64,000 nt of DNA from Paenibacillus abyssi (GCF_014640295.1 NZ_BMGR01000005.1:248001-312000); one strand, 5' to 3'. Positions 44,895 to 54,757 are shown, numbered from the stretch's first letter. Numbers and translations: made by a program. Notes: generated by a model not told the origin, from the sequence alone.

Positions 44895-45347
44895 ATGAAT
44901 ATCCAAGGACTTTTACACGAGCAATCGATTTTTATCCCTCTTCAAGCGAACGAAAAAAATGCGGTCATCGAAGCGATGATCGACGGATTGCAAGCCGCAG
45001 GCTGCCTCTCGGACAAACAAGCTTATCTTGACGCTGTACTGACACGCGAGCAAACCGGCTCCACAGGCATCGGCTTTGGCGTTGCCATCCCGCACGGCAA
45101 ATCAAGCGGCGTATCGCAAGCCGGGCTTGCTTTTGCCAAATTGTCCGAACCAACCGACTGGCAGTCGCTTGACGGCGAACCGGTTAAAGCCGTATTCATG
45201 ATCGCTGTTCCTGAGGAAGCGGCAGGCAACGACCATCTGAAAATATTAATCGCACTCTCCCGTAAGCTGATCGATTCCGAATTCCGTGAGCAGCTGATGG
45301 CTGTGCAGAACGCGTCGCAATTAACCGCCTTGCTCGAAACCATCTAA
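44895..45347 (+). CDS. Fructose PTS enzyme IIA
   Basis: 150 residues, fructose/mannitol-type IIA. The phosphohistidine lies in GIGFGVAIPHGKS (His-67). It accepts phosphate from the HPr encoded next and passes it to the IIB Cys. A GGAGG ribosome site lies 10 nt upstream. It is a free-standing IIA and could serve other IIBC partners too. Confidence 0.93.
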   Translation: MNIQGLLHEQSIFIPLQANEKNAVIEAMIDGLQAAGCLSDKQAYLDAVLTREQTGSTGIGFGVAIPHGKSSGVSQAGLAFAKLSEPTDWQSLDGEPVKAVFMIAVPEEAAGNDHLKILIALSRKLIDSEFREQLMAVQNASQLTALLETI

Positions 45348-45373
45348 ATAAGGTCAATAAAGGAGCGATCGAT

Positions 45374-45646
45374 ATGTATTCAAAAGAAGTTACCATTGCC
45401 AACGATTCCGGATTCCACATCCGTCCGGCACAGTTATTTTCTGAGAAAGCAGCAACCTTTAAAGCCACGATCCTAGTCAAACCAAACGGAACAACGGTTG
45501 AGGCAGACGCGAAAAGCATCCTGGGCTTAATGACCCTTGGCCTGGAAAAAGGCGCCGTCATCACCATCCAGGCGGAAGGCTCCGATGAAGAACAAGCCGT
45601 CACTGAGCTGGCTGAGCTGGTCGCAAGCGGATTTGGCGAGGCTTAA
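45374..45646 (+). CDS. HPr-family phosphocarrier
   Basis: 90 residues. His-15 (GFHIRPAQ) is the EI-phosphorylated site, and Ser-48 in AKSILGLM corresponds to the regulatory Ser-46 of HPr, so HPr kinase control remains possible. The FHIRPA variant differs from the usual GIHARPA, which suggests a fructose-operon paralogue rather than the general ptsH. It lies between IIA and EI. Confidence 0.9.
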   Translation: MYSKEVTIANDSGFHIRPAQLFSEKAATFKATILVKPNGTTVEADAKSILGLMTLGLEKGAVITIQAEGSDEEQAVTELAELVASGFGEA

Positions 45647-45682
45647 TCGGATCGTAATTCAAGCAGTTTGGAGGATATCGAC

Positions 45683-47422
45683 ATGACACAAACAGCAGAG
45701 AAGCATATCCAGGGGCTCGGCGTATCCGAGGGCGTACGAATCGGCAAAGCATTTGTGTACAGCCCCTTTCGGTTAAGCAGTGAGACGGATATGGAGAAAA
45801 AGACCGATCATCCCGAGCAAGAGCTGGAACGGCTGCAAACGGCTAAAGAGCGCTGTATCGCTGAGCTGGATGCGCTCATTATTCGTGCTCAGGAGACGCT
45901 AGGCGAAGAAAAAGCGGCAATTCTCAAAGGACAGGTCAGCTTCCTGAATGACCCTTCCTTCTACCCGCCGATGCAAAAGCTCATTCAAAATGACAGCTGG
46001 AGCGCTGAAACGGCGATTCACCGCACTGTAAATCAAGTGGCCGGTTTATTCGAAAGCATGGCCAACGAATACATGCGTGAACGCGCAGCCGATGTGCGCG
46101 ACGTGGGCAGCCGTTTGATGGCACAGCTTGTGTCGCACCAAGGCAACCGGCTGAGCGATATCAACGAGCAGGTCATCATCGTAGCTGACGACCTGAGCCC
46201 ATCCGACACCGTGCAGCTGGATAAGCAGCTGGTCCTTGGCTTTGTCACTCGGATCGGAGGCAAAACCTCGCACACGGCAATTCTTGCCAACTCGCTCGGC
46301 ATTGCCGCGGTTCTTGGAATCGGCGATGCCCTGGATCAGATCGCACATGGCAATGAGTTAGTGCTGGACGGCAGTACGGGCGAAGTGATCATGAATCCGG
46401 ATCAGGCTACCATCGATGTTTATCTTGAGAAGCTGCAGGCGGAAGAAGCGGAGCGTGAGCGGCTGCTGGTCTATGCGGATCGTGCGGCGGTCACAACCGA
46501 CGGCTTTACCGTGGAGATTGCAGCGAACATCGGAACGCCTGAGGAAGCGGAAGGACTGCCGGGCAAAGGCGCGGAAGCAGTCGGCTTGTACCGTACGGAA
46601 TTCCTGTTCATGAGCCAATTGGAAATGCCGAGTGAACAAACACAGTATGAGGCGTACCGCAAAACAGCGGAAGCGATGTCAGGACGCCCCGTCATTATCC
46701 GCACATTGGATATTGGCGGCGATAAGGAGCTTCCTTATCTCGATCTGCCTGAGGAGATGAACCCTTTCCTCGGCTATCGCGCGATTCGCCTCTGCTTGGA
46801 CCGTAGAGAACTGCTGCTGACTCAGCTGCGGGCGATCCTGCGGGCAAGCGCGCACGGACCGCTGAAGATCATGTTCCCGATGATCTCCGGCCTGGAAGAG
46901 TGGAGACAAGCCAAGGGCATGTATGAGGAAGCAAGAAAGCAGCTCACCGATGAAGGCGTGTCCATGGCCGATAAAATTGAGCTGGGTATCATGATCGAGA
47001 TTCCTTCGGCTGCATTGATGGCGGATCGCTTTGCCAAGGAAGTGGATTTCTTCAGCATTGGCACGAATGACCTGGTACAGTACACTGTAGCGGTTGACCG
47101 GATGAACGAGAAAGTGTCTTATCTATACGATTATTTCCATCCTGCTGTCATCCAATTGATCAAACAGGTCATTGACGCTTCGAACCGCCATGGCAAATGG
47201 ACCGGCATGTGCGGCAGCATGGCAGGCGATCCGCTCGCAGCACCTCTGCTGCTCGGTCTGGGCCTGCACGAATGGAGCATGTCGCCTACTGCGATTCAAA
47301 AGGTCAAACAAACGATCACCACGCTCGATCGCAGCGCCTGCATTGCTCTAACCGGGCAAATCCTCGAGCTGGACACCCCTGCCGAGATCAGACAAGCTCT
47401 TGCGGATTTCTTGAACGAATAA
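45683..47422 (+). CDS. ptsI: PTS enzyme I (phosphoenolpyruvate-protein phosphotransferase)
   Basis: 579 residues from the ATG at 45683; the TTG at 45668 contains the ribosome site (TTGGAGG). The phosphohistidine lies in GGKTSHTAILANS near residue 190, and the PEP-binding C-terminal domain has GLYRTEFLFM near 305, and GMCGSMAGDP near 510. With the genes just upstream it makes a full phosphate relay in one operon. A general ptsI elsewhere is likely but not seen here. Confidence 0.93.
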   Translation: MTQTAEKHIQGLGVSEGVRIGKAFVYSPFRLSSETDMEKKTDHPEQELERLQTAKERCIAELDALIIRAQETLGEEKAAILKGQVSFLNDPSFYPPMQKLIQNDSWSAETAIHRTVNQVAGLFESMANEYMRERAADVRDVGSRLMAQLVSHQGNRLSDINEQVIIVADDLSPSDTVQLDKQLVLGFVTRIGGKTSHTAILANSLGIAAVLGIGDALDQIAHGNELVLDGSTGEVIMNPDQATIDVYLEKLQAEEAERERLLVYADRAAVTTDGFTVEIAANIGTPEEAEGLPGKGAEAVGLYRTEFLFMSQLEMPSEQTQYEAYRKTAEAMSGRPVIIRTLDIGGDKELPYLDLPEEMNPFLGYRAIRLCLDRRELLLTQLRAILRASAHGPLKIMFPMISGLEEWRQAKGMYEEARKQLTDEGVSMADKIELGIMIEIPSAALMADRFAKEVDFFSIGTNDLVQYTVAVDRMNEKVSYLYDYFHPAVIQLIKQVIDASNRHGKWTGMCGSMAGDPLAAPLLLGLGLHEWSMSPTAIQKVKQTITTLDRSACIALTGQILELDTPAEIRQALADFLNE

Positions 47423-47476
47423 GCTTCATTAATCGCCCATAATTGCCGATACTATTATAATGCCGATAAACGAACA

Positions 47477-47506
47477 AATAACCTGGCGGGTCTCCGTCAG
47501 GTTATT
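47477..47506 (+). terminator. Terminator of the fructose operon
   Basis: AATAACCTG pairs with CAGGTTATT around a GCGGGTCTCCGT inner part with its own weak stem. It lies 55 bases after the EI stop and ends the fructose operon. Confidence 0.7.
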
Positions 47507-47600
47507 CGTTGTGCTTTGCTGCATGGCGCATTTGCGCACCCCATCTTGTTCCGCACTTCACCAGCTCATGCCGGCTTGAGCGGGTCCATGTCGAATAAAC

Positions 47601-48407
47601 TTACCCCTTAATCCCCGACATGCTGATCCCTTTGACGATCTGGCGTTCAAAGATCAGGAACAGCGCGATGATCGGGATGGATGCAATTGTATTGATAACC
47701 ATCGGTTTCACGTAGTCCTCCGTATACTGGTCCATGAGCGTCGGAATACCAACCGGCAGCGTGAACAGGTTATCGTCCGTGACGGACAGGAACGGCCAGA
47801 GGAAGTTGTTCCAAGAGCCGATGAATGTCAAAATCGCAATGGAAGCCAGGGCGGGACGAGTCAGCGGCAGCATAATGCTGAAAAACACGCGCCATATTCC
47901 GCCACCGTCGATCTGGACGCTTTCGATCAGATCGTTCGGGACCCCATCAAAGAAGCTTTTCAGAATGATAATTGCAAAAGGCGAAGCCAGCACCGGAAAT
48001 ATAAGCCCCTCATAGGAGTTAAGAATATCAACATCCTTCGCTACCTGATACAAAGGAATGAGGGTCGCTTCACCTGGAATCAGTAGCCCTGCCAGAATAA
48101 AGAAAAACATGAACGTTTTGAACCGGAATTTGATTTTCGACATCGCATAACTAGCCATAGCCGATATTAAGACGGTCAGAATCATGACGCAGACAGCGAC
48201 GAAGAAGCTGTTCCAAATCCAGTGTGTCAATTTCGTTTGCGTGATCACTTCTCCATAGACATCAAGCGAATAAGGCGGAGTAAACCAGTCGAGCAGCGAG
48301 GTGACTCCCATGCCCTCCCGCTTCACCGACACAACAAGCATCCAGATCAGCGGAAAAACAAATACCAAAGCCAGCAGCATGGAAACCAGTCGAATCATCC
48401 ACTTCAT
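47601..48407 (-). CDS. Carbohydrate ABC transporter permease (MalG-like)
   Basis: 268 residues with about six membrane helices and the EAA-loop region IESVQIDGGGIWRVF near residue 165; it ends IVKGISMSGIKG. It lies 4 bp after the partner permease. It forms the channel that feeds the GH2 glycosidase encoded upstream. Confidence 0.92.
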   Translation of the reverse strand: MKWMIRLVSMLLALVFVFPLIWMLVVSVKREGMGVTSLLDWFTPPYSLDVYGEVITQTKLTHWIWNSFFVAVCVMILTVLISAMASYAMSKIKFRFKTFMFFFILAGLLIPGEATLIPLYQVAKDVDILNSYEGLIFPVLASPFAIIILKSFFDGVPNDLIESVQIDGGGIWRVFFSIMLPLTRPALASIAILTFIGSWNNFLWPFLSVTDDNLFTLPVGIPTLMDQYTEDYVKPMVINTIASIPIIALFLIFERQIVKGISMSGIKG

Positions 48408-48411
48408 CTCA

Positions 48412-49305
48412 TTACTCCCCCTTCCGGTTATTCAGCCAATACTGAAACGCGGACAGTACGAGCAGGATCGCAAACAGCATATACGACAGCGCCGCAGCAT
48501 AACCAAGGTCATTCTGCCGGAAACCGATTTGCCAGATGTATTGAATGACAGGCCTTGTGGAGTCGAGCGGCCCCCCGCCGGTCATGATGTAAATTTGTAC
48601 GAACACTTTAAAGGAAGCGATAATCTGCAGCATCGTAATCGTTCTTGTGATCCCGCCCAGCATCGGAAGCGTAATCTGCCAAAAGATTTGGGAGTCGCTA
48701 GCCCCGTCGAGCCTGGCCGCTTCATAAATATCTTCCGGAATATCCTGCATCGCAGACAGGTAGAGGATAAAGTTAAAACCGACAGTCCACCATAAGGTCA
48801 GCAGTGTAATAGCAATCCAAGCCAGGCTTGTCTCGCTCAGCCAGAAAATTTCCTCGTTTCCGGGAAGCAGCCCAATGAGATGCAGCAGCGAATTCAATAA
48901 ACCGGTATAAGGCTGGAAGATAAATAAACCGAGATAAGAAGCAACCGCCACCGACAATACGCTTGGCAGGAAGAAGACACTGCGGTAAAATTTTTGCAAG
49001 CGGGATTTCCGGTTCGCTACCAGAGCCAGTATAATCGCCAGCACGATCATGGTAGGCGTAGTGAGCACGACGAACAGAAAAGAGTGCCACACCGACGACC
49101 AGAAAGCCGAATCTTGAAGCATATTCGCATAATTTTGAAGGCCAACATATTCGATTTTTCGGATCAGCGTCCATTTATAAAAGCTCATTTCGACGCCCTT
49201 AATCATCGGCCAGATCGTAAATAAAACGTATATAAATAAGAAGGGAAGCAGAAATATAAGCGCTTGCATATCTGCTCTCCACTTGTTCACTTTCACGCGA
49301 TTCAC
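48412..49305 (-). CDS. Carbohydrate ABC transporter permease (UgpA-like)
   Basis: 297 residues. The N-terminal basic tail and about six helices are clear, with the EAA loop YEAARLDGASDSQIF near residue 195. It lies 70 bases after the binding-protein gene, separated by a strong stem-loop. Confidence 0.92.
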   Translation of the reverse strand: MNRVKVNKWRADMQALIFLLPFLFIYVLFTIWPMIKGVEMSFYKWTLIRKIEYVGLQNYANMLQDSAFWSSVWHSFLFVVLTTPTMIVLAIILALVANRKSRLQKFYRSVFFLPSVLSVAVASYLGLFIFQPYTGLLNSLLHLIGLLPGNEEIFWLSETSLAWIAITLLTLWWTVGFNFILYLSAMQDIPEDIYEAARLDGASDSQIFWQITLPMLGGITRTITMLQIIASFKVFVQIYIMTGGGPLDSTRPVIQYIWQIGFRQNDLGYAAALSYMLFAILLVLSAFQYWLNNRKGE

Positions 49306-49318
49306 CCCTTCTCGTTAC

Positions 49319-49360
49319 TCGGGCAGCAGCTTGCAGTCTGAGCTGCAAGCTGCTGCCCGA
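49319..49360 (-). terminator. Very stable stem-loop between binding-protein and permease genes
   Basis: A perfect 18-base inverted repeat (TCGGGCAGCAGCTTGCAG and its complement) around a 6-base loop, with no U-run after it. It is probably a 3'-end stabiliser or partial terminator that keeps binding-protein messages abundant. Confidence 0.8.
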
Positions 49361-49374
49361 ACCTCACAAACGGT

Positions 49375-50667
49375 TTATTGGTCGAGAACCTTTTGAATTT
49401 CCGGCTGCATGTTGGCGACCGCATCCGCCGGCTGCATTTTGCCTGCCCACACTTCATTCAAATATTTCATGACCGCGAGATCGCGAATTTGCCAGTTCTT
49501 AGTGGATGGCTTACTGAATTTCACCGTATCAGCAACGGATACATAGTCGCTGCGGTAATCCATATCCTTAAACTCTTGTTTTTCGATCGCGGACGGCTTA
49601 GAAGGAATATGACCGGCTTTTGCCCAGATTTGCCCATTGTCGGCAATCCAGTCGGCGAAGGTGATCGCAGCTTCCCGTTTTGCAGCATCCTCGTCCTTCG
49701 TCACCGGCAGGATGATCGTATGGGAATCGCCCCATGCCGCTTCCTGATCGAAAATTTTCGGAATCGGCATGGCGCCGAACTCAAGGCCATTCGTCGATTC
49801 CCAGGTGCCGGTTGCCCACACGCCGGTCATCATGATCGCTCCCGCTCCGCTTTGGAACGTTTTGTAAAAATCAGGATCATTCTTTTTGATGAAGCCATTC
49901 GAATACAGGTCTTGCATGTACTGAGCCGCTTGCGTTGCCTTCGCCTCGTCAAGCTGTACCTTGCTCAGGTCGTCGGAAATGATATCGTTTCCGCCCAGCT
50001 GCGTATACAGCGACCACCAAAGGCGGAACGGATCATGGTCTTTGCTCTCAAATGCAAATGGCGTGATGTTCGCCGGCAGCTTCTCTTTCAACGTGGACAA
50101 GAATGTCACAAAGCCTTCTGCCGACTGCTCCAATACCGGCTTGCCGTCTTCGCCGAGCAGTCCCGCGTCTTGCAGCAATTTTTTGTTGTAATACATGATG
50201 AAAGGATGTGTATCGATCGGAATGGCATAATGCTTGCCGTCAACTACGGTTGCGTTCAGAAGATTTTGATTATAGGTGCTCCATTCAATGCCTGCTGCGT
50301 CCGCAACGCTATCAAGCTCGGTCACAACGCCTTGTTCGATCAGGTCCGGCAGACGGGAGGTATGCGAGATGCCGATGTCCGGTCCGTTGCCGTTACCGAC
50401 CGCCGTAATCAGCTTCGTGTAGTATTCAGCCCATTCAAGCTTTGTATTTTTGATCTCGATATTCGGATGCGTTTTGTTGAATTCAGCAATAAGAGCGTCC
50501 ATGTTCTCGCCGTCACCGCCGGTAAAAAGCGTCCAATAGGACAAGGTGATTTTCCCGCTGTCAGCCGAGCCGCCTTCCGAGTTGCTGCTGCCGCCACCGC
50601 TGCATGCGCTGAGCAGCATCGAGAATGCAAGTACCAACGTTAACATGAAGCCTAATCTCTTTTTCAT
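49375..50667 (-). CDS. Extracellular sugar-binding lipoprotein
   Basis: 430 residues with lipoprotein signal MKKRLGFMLTLVLAFSMLL and lipobox LLSAC (Cys near residue 22), then a Gly/Ser-rich linker and a family-1 binding fold. It stands between the GH2 gene and the permease genes. Because of the GH2 partner the ligand is probably a beta-galactoside or beta-glucuronide. Confidence 0.92.
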   Translation of the reverse strand: MKKRLGFMLTLVLAFSMLLSACSGGGSSNSEGGSADSGKITLSYWTLFTGGDGENMDALIAEFNKTHPNIEIKNTKLEWAEYYTKLITAVGNGNGPDIGISHTSRLPDLIEQGVVTELDSVADAAGIEWSTYNQNLLNATVVDGKHYAIPIDTHPFIMYYNKKLLQDAGLLGEDGKPVLEQSAEGFVTFLSTLKEKLPANITPFAFESKDHDPFRLWWSLYTQLGGNDIISDDLSKVQLDEAKATQAAQYMQDLYSNGFIKKNDPDFYKTFQSGAGAIMMTGVWATGTWESTNGLEFGAMPIPKIFDQEAAWGDSHTIILPVTKDEDAAKREAAITFADWIADNGQIWAKAGHIPSKPSAIEKQEFKDMDYRSDYVSVADTVKFSKPSTKNWQIRDLAVMKYLNEVWAGKMQPADAVANMQPEIQKVLDQ

Positions 50668-50831
50668 TTCGGTCTCCCCTTTTCATATGAATGAAATGAT
50701 GCCCAAATCGAAAAATCGCTTTTGCTTGTATGCTGCCAGGGAATCAATCGGCCAAAAGCATCCCCTCCCGTTATTAATTTGGATGGCGGCGATCCCCATT
50801 CGTGAATGTATGCTCGCCGCCGCGCTCTTGA

Positions 50832-53585
50832 TTAGCTGTAACGAATTAATAGATCGATTGGATAACGTCCCGCGTTGCGCCCATACAATGCGATTCCGCC
50901 TTCATCCGCTTGAAGCTCCAGACGCACGCTGCGGCTGCGGTCCAGCTTGGCGGCCAGACGGCCCGGCACGGTTGCTTTGCACAGATAACCGTATGAGCCC
51001 GCTTCATCCAGTTGCTTCGCAGCCGGCTGGTAGTGCCAGGACAACACGCCCCGGCTGTCCGCCGGATCGTCCGGCAGTACGAATGTACCGATACGCTCTC
51101 CGTCGATGAGCACATGTACGCGTGATTCATGCTTTTCATCGTCTGTCATGTAGTACGTATTGGGGTTGTACTCCACATTCGCCGCTGCGCCGTGCATATA
51201 GTTAACGCCTATTTCCTGTTCCTTGGATCCCTCGACATTGCGCGCGAGCACCCGTTTGGCGCTTGCTTCGAACAGAATTTCGATGCTGCCGATCGTCTCC
51301 TGCGCCGCATGATCGGGAAGCTTCACCTCATACACGAACTGCCCTTTTCTCACGCCGTTCACTTTGGCTCCCTGGATCGCGTTCCATTGATGATCGAATG
51401 ACTGATCGCTGAAGTCCCCTGCCGGAATGCTGACGAAACCGCCTTCGGCATCATATACACCATTCGCTTGCCCGCTGCGCACATCGAACGTAACGAAGTT
51501 GCGCATGAGCGCTTCCCCGGATTCGTTCACAAGACGAATTGCCAGCACGGCAACGGCATCCTGCTTCGGCATCCGTACGGTAAGCGGCGCTATTGGCGCT
51601 ACGCCGTAACCGTTCCAAGCCTCCTCGATCACCCCGCTGTCCGCAACCCTGCGCGTTCCCAGGCTGTCATACCACAGCTCCCATTCGACCTTGAGCGTCT
51701 GCCCGTGATGCCGGTCCGAGAAGCTTGAACGCAGCAGCTGTACCGTAACGTCAGCACCTGCATGAACCGTTTGGGAAGGCGGCGCATCTATGACGATAAA
51801 GTCCGGCGAATGCAGATCGGCAAGCGTCATGCCCGGCACGAATGCTTCATAGCCAAAATACTTGTCCGAGCCGTCCAGCCGGTAGTAACCGTTGAACTCG
51901 TTGGTCACATCGCGAAATTCGGTAAATACGAAACCGCACATTTTGTCGTGCCGCCGGAACTCGTTCATCATGTACCGGTAGTGCCATGCGAGGTCACTGT
52001 CGCCCGCGCCGCCTTCGATGCCCCATACGTTCCCGCATTCGCTGTTCATCAGCGGCGCATCCGATTGTACATTGCCACCGATATAGTTGAAGTCCGAGCC
52101 CGGGAACGTTTTGTCCACTACCTCGCTCACATGCGCTCGCACTTCGTCATAACCATTGATGTAAAAATGCCAGGTGTTGATGTCGGACTCGACATGGTCC
52201 CAGTTGCACGGCGAGTTGTCTTCGATAATCCGCGTCGGATCGAGCTGTTTCGCCCACCGGTACTTCTCCCGCACCCATTCCTGCGTCTGCGGCTGATAGC
52301 CGGTGCGTTTGGTGATATCGCTTGTCAATCCTGGTGTCATCTCGCCCGACATCAAACCCCAGGTTTCATTGAACATCACCCATGAGAATATGGATGGATG
52401 ATTATAATCCCGGTCGATGATTTCCAACGCTTCACTTTCATAAGAAACACGCGCGGTCTCATCCGGCTTGCCCCAGAAGCAAGGCATGTCCTCCATCACC
52501 AGAATGCCGAGCTTGTCAGCCCAGTACAGCTTGCGCGGCTCTTCCGGCTTGATGTGAATGCGGACGAAGTTGAGTCCGAGCCGCTTCATGAGATAGATTT
52601 CATCCCGCATCTCCTCGTCGGACGGATAAGTGAAGTAACCGGTCGGATGGTACGACTGGTCAAGCGTGCCGTTCAGGTAGACCGGCTTGCCGTTCAGCGT
52701 AATCCAGCGGTAGCCTCTGTCGCCGAATCTTGCGGTGCCGATCTCGCGAATGCCGAAATACGTGCTGACGACATCTGTGCCGAACCCGCCGGACAGCCTG
52801 AGCTCTCCTTCATAGAGATGCGGTGTTTCCGGGCTCCACAACTGCGGATCGTTCACAATGAACGACGTCGTAACCTTGTTCTCACCGGCTGTCAGCTTCA
52901 GCGCCTCCGTATGGCGGATCGATCCTTCCGCAAAGCTCAGGCTCAGCTCCGCTTCACCTTCTTCATGCGCGATAACGCTTGCCGTCACCTCGACGCGCCC
53001 ATCCATGGAAGTCACGAATTTGGCGTCACGCACATAAGCTTGCGGCCGTGCCTCCAGCCAAACCGGCTGCCAGATCCCGCGGATCTCGCCATAACCTTGC
53101 TTGCCGCGCGCCTGGTAATCGTTATCATAATCTTCCGCACGTACGACGATCATGTTCTCCCGATCTGCTGCCCATGCATCCGTTACGTCAAATTCAAATG
53201 TGCCGTATCCGCCCTTATGAGCGCCTGCATGAGTTCCGTTAATCCAAACATCGCATGCGTAATCGACAGCGCCGAACCGCAGGAAAATCCTTGAATCCGA
53301 CTCGGACGGCTTCCATTGAAGAGAACGGCGGTACCATCCGATGCCTTTATCATCCTTCCCGATACCCGACAATGGACTTGACCAAGAGAATGGTACCGTA
53401 ATCTCAGAATCGTAAGCGATTTCATTTTTTGTATGCCATGTTTGGCTGATGCCCTCATTATCCGGGTCGAAGCGGAACGACCATACGCCATTCAGATTAA
53501 GCCAGTCCGTCCGCTGCCAATCAGGACGCGGATATTCAGGCCGGGGTATTGTTGTCATTGAAGAAGATAAAGCTTGGGTAGACAT
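50832..53585 (-). CDS. Glycoside hydrolase family 2 enzyme
   Basis: 917 residues. An N-terminal GH2 sugar-binding domain (WSFRFDPDNEG) and an Ig-like domain precede the TIM barrel. The acid/base Glu is in FNETWG near residue 406, and the nucleophile Glu in LMNSECGNVWG near 515. A long C-terminal region (about 600-917) adds further beta domains. No signal peptide is present, so it acts in the cytoplasm on imported oligosaccharide. GH2 covers beta-galactosidases, beta-glucuronidases and beta-mannosidases, and the substrate cannot be fixed here. Confidence 0.9.
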   Translation of the reverse strand: MSTQALSSSMTTIPRPEYPRPDWQRTDWLNLNGVWSFRFDPDNEGISQTWHTKNEIAYDSEITVPFSWSSPLSGIGKDDKGIGWYRRSLQWKPSESDSRIFLRFGAVDYACDVWINGTHAGAHKGGYGTFEFDVTDAWAADRENMIVVRAEDYDNDYQARGKQGYGEIRGIWQPVWLEARPQAYVRDAKFVTSMDGRVEVTASVIAHEEGEAELSLSFAEGSIRHTEALKLTAGENKVTTSFIVNDPQLWSPETPHLYEGELRLSGGFGTDVVSTYFGIREIGTARFGDRGYRWITLNGKPVYLNGTLDQSYHPTGYFTYPSDEEMRDEIYLMKRLGLNFVRIHIKPEEPRKLYWADKLGILVMEDMPCFWGKPDETARVSYESEALEIIDRDYNHPSIFSWVMFNETWGLMSGEMTPGLTSDITKRTGYQPQTQEWVREKYRWAKQLDPTRIIEDNSPCNWDHVESDINTWHFYINGYDEVRAHVSEVVDKTFPGSDFNYIGGNVQSDAPLMNSECGNVWGIEGGAGDSDLAWHYRYMMNEFRRHDKMCGFVFTEFRDVTNEFNGYYRLDGSDKYFGYEAFVPGMTLADLHSPDFIVIDAPPSQTVHAGADVTVQLLRSSFSDRHHGQTLKVEWELWYDSLGTRRVADSGVIEEAWNGYGVAPIAPLTVRMPKQDAVAVLAIRLVNESGEALMRNFVTFDVRSGQANGVYDAEGGFVSIPAGDFSDQSFDHQWNAIQGAKVNGVRKGQFVYEVKLPDHAAQETIGSIEILFEASAKRVLARNVEGSKEQEIGVNYMHGAAANVEYNPNTYYMTDDEKHESRVHVLIDGERIGTFVLPDDPADSRGVLSWHYQPAAKQLDEAGSYGYLCKATVPGRLAAKLDRSRSVRLELQADEGGIALYGRNAGRYPIDLLIRYS

Positions 53586-53652
53586 GGATTAAACACGACC
53601 TTTCAATTGTGATTTCGACATCATCTTAGCATATGTATATTAAATGTTCAAT

Positions 53653-53710
53653 GTATATTGTTAATTTACAATACACCTGTTTTATAGTACACTTAGTTCA
53701 ACAATTGAAC
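53653..53710. promoter_or_regulatory. Divergent promoter region with palindromic operators
   Basis: Between the GH2 gene and the divergent ArsR-type gene two palindromes are seen: GTTCAACAATTGAAC (53696-53710), with perfect 6-base arms around CAA, and TGTATATTGT/ACAATACA (53653-53675), imperfect. Both are suited to an ArsR-family dimer, probably the product of 53736. Confidence 0.6.
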
Positions 53711-53735
53711 CACCTTTCGGGAAAGGAATTAGACG

Positions 53736-54674
53736 ATGAACGATATAAAACAGGACATGATTCGCTACCCCGCTTCGCGTATCGTCGACGTGGCCAAAGC
53801 GCTTGCGGGTGATGTCCGCGTACGCATTCTCGAAGCGCTCGGCCACAAACCGATGAGCGTCAGCCAGCTCGCAGAAGCGCTTGGCCTCGCCCAGCCCACC
53901 ATCTCCATTAATGTGCAGACGCTGGAGCAGGCTGAGCTGGTCGTATCCACGCAGGGCGCGAACCGCGAGAAAATCTGTTCCGTCACCTGCCGTTCGATAC
54001 TGCTTGAGCTGCCTTCCAAACCCGGCGAAGGCCTGCACCAGACCGAAGAGATTCATATGCCCATCGGCATGTATTCGCAATGCTCTGTCCTGCCGCCATG
54101 CGGCATGGTCGGCAAGGACGGATCTGTCATCGGCTCCCAGGACGATCCCCGCGTGTTCTATATGCCGGAGCGCACGGACGCAGCGCTTCTATGGTTTGCA
54201 GAGGCGGGTTTTGTCGAATATTACTTTGCCAACCCGCTGCCCCCGGGTGTTGAACTTGAGGAACTGAGCATCACGGCCGAGGTTTGTTCGGAAGCGGCAG
54301 CTTTCCGGGAAGATTGGCCGTCCGACATCACGGTGATCGTGAATGATTTGCCGATCGGCACCTGGACAAGCCCTGCCGACTACGGTGACCGCAAGGGCAA
54401 GCTGACGCCCGATCGCTGGAAGAGCGGCACCGAGTACGGGATGTTAACCGAGTGGCGCATCACCCAGACCGGCAGTCTGGTCAATGGCATCCCCGCTTCT
54501 CCGACGACGATCGACGCGCTGAAGCTTGCCTATAACAAGCCGATCCGCGTCCGCTTCGAGGTCCTCGAGGACGCCGTCAACAAGCGCGGCCTCAACCTGT
54601 TCGGCAACGGTTTCGGCGACCATCCGCAGGACATCGTCCTGTCCTTCGTCCGCCGCACGGAACCATCCGAGTAG
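53736..54674 (+). CDS. ArsR-type transcriptional regulator with C-terminal sensor region
   Basis: 312 residues. A winged helix-turn-helix occupies the first 75 residues (MSVSQLAEALGLAQPTISIN). The rest contains WPSDITVIVNDLPIGTWTS and LTEWRITQTGSL, like regulators of sugar-hydrolase operons, in which the C-terminal part is thought to bind sugar. It is read divergently from the GH2/ABC operon, so it probably controls it. Confidence 0.85.
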   Translation: MNDIKQDMIRYPASRIVDVAKALAGDVRVRILEALGHKPMSVSQLAEALGLAQPTISINVQTLEQAELVVSTQGANREKICSVTCRSILLELPSKPGEGLHQTEEIHMPIGMYSQCSVLPPCGMVGKDGSVIGSQDDPRVFYMPERTDAALLWFAEAGFVEYYFANPLPPGVELEELSITAEVCSEAAAFREDWPSDITVIVNDLPIGTWTSPADYGDRKGKLTPDRWKSGTEYGMLTEWRITQTGSLVNGIPASPTTIDALKLAYNKPIRVRFEVLEDAVNKRGLNLFGNGFGDHPQDIVLSFVRRTEPSE

Positions 54675-54720
54675 GTACGGCGCTGTAAATTTCGATCGTA
54701 TAACGATCGAAGCAATCGCT

Positions 54721-54757
54721 AAACCCTCCAAATCCGCGCTGCGGATTCGGAGGGTTT
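54721..54757 (+). terminator. Terminator of the ArsR-type gene
   Basis: AAACCCTCC and ATCCG on one side pair with CGGAT and GGAGGGTTT on the other, followed by ATTG. It lies 46 bases after the stop codon. Confidence 0.75.

Noticed and set aside
49378-50643. Long plus-strand open frame of 421 codons
   Set aside because: It lies fully antisense to the binding-protein lipoprotein gene, has no recognisable domain, and its composition is that of a shadow frame.
52398-53294. Plus-strand open frame of 298 codons
   Set aside because: It is antisense to the GH2 gene, which has clear catalytic motifs.
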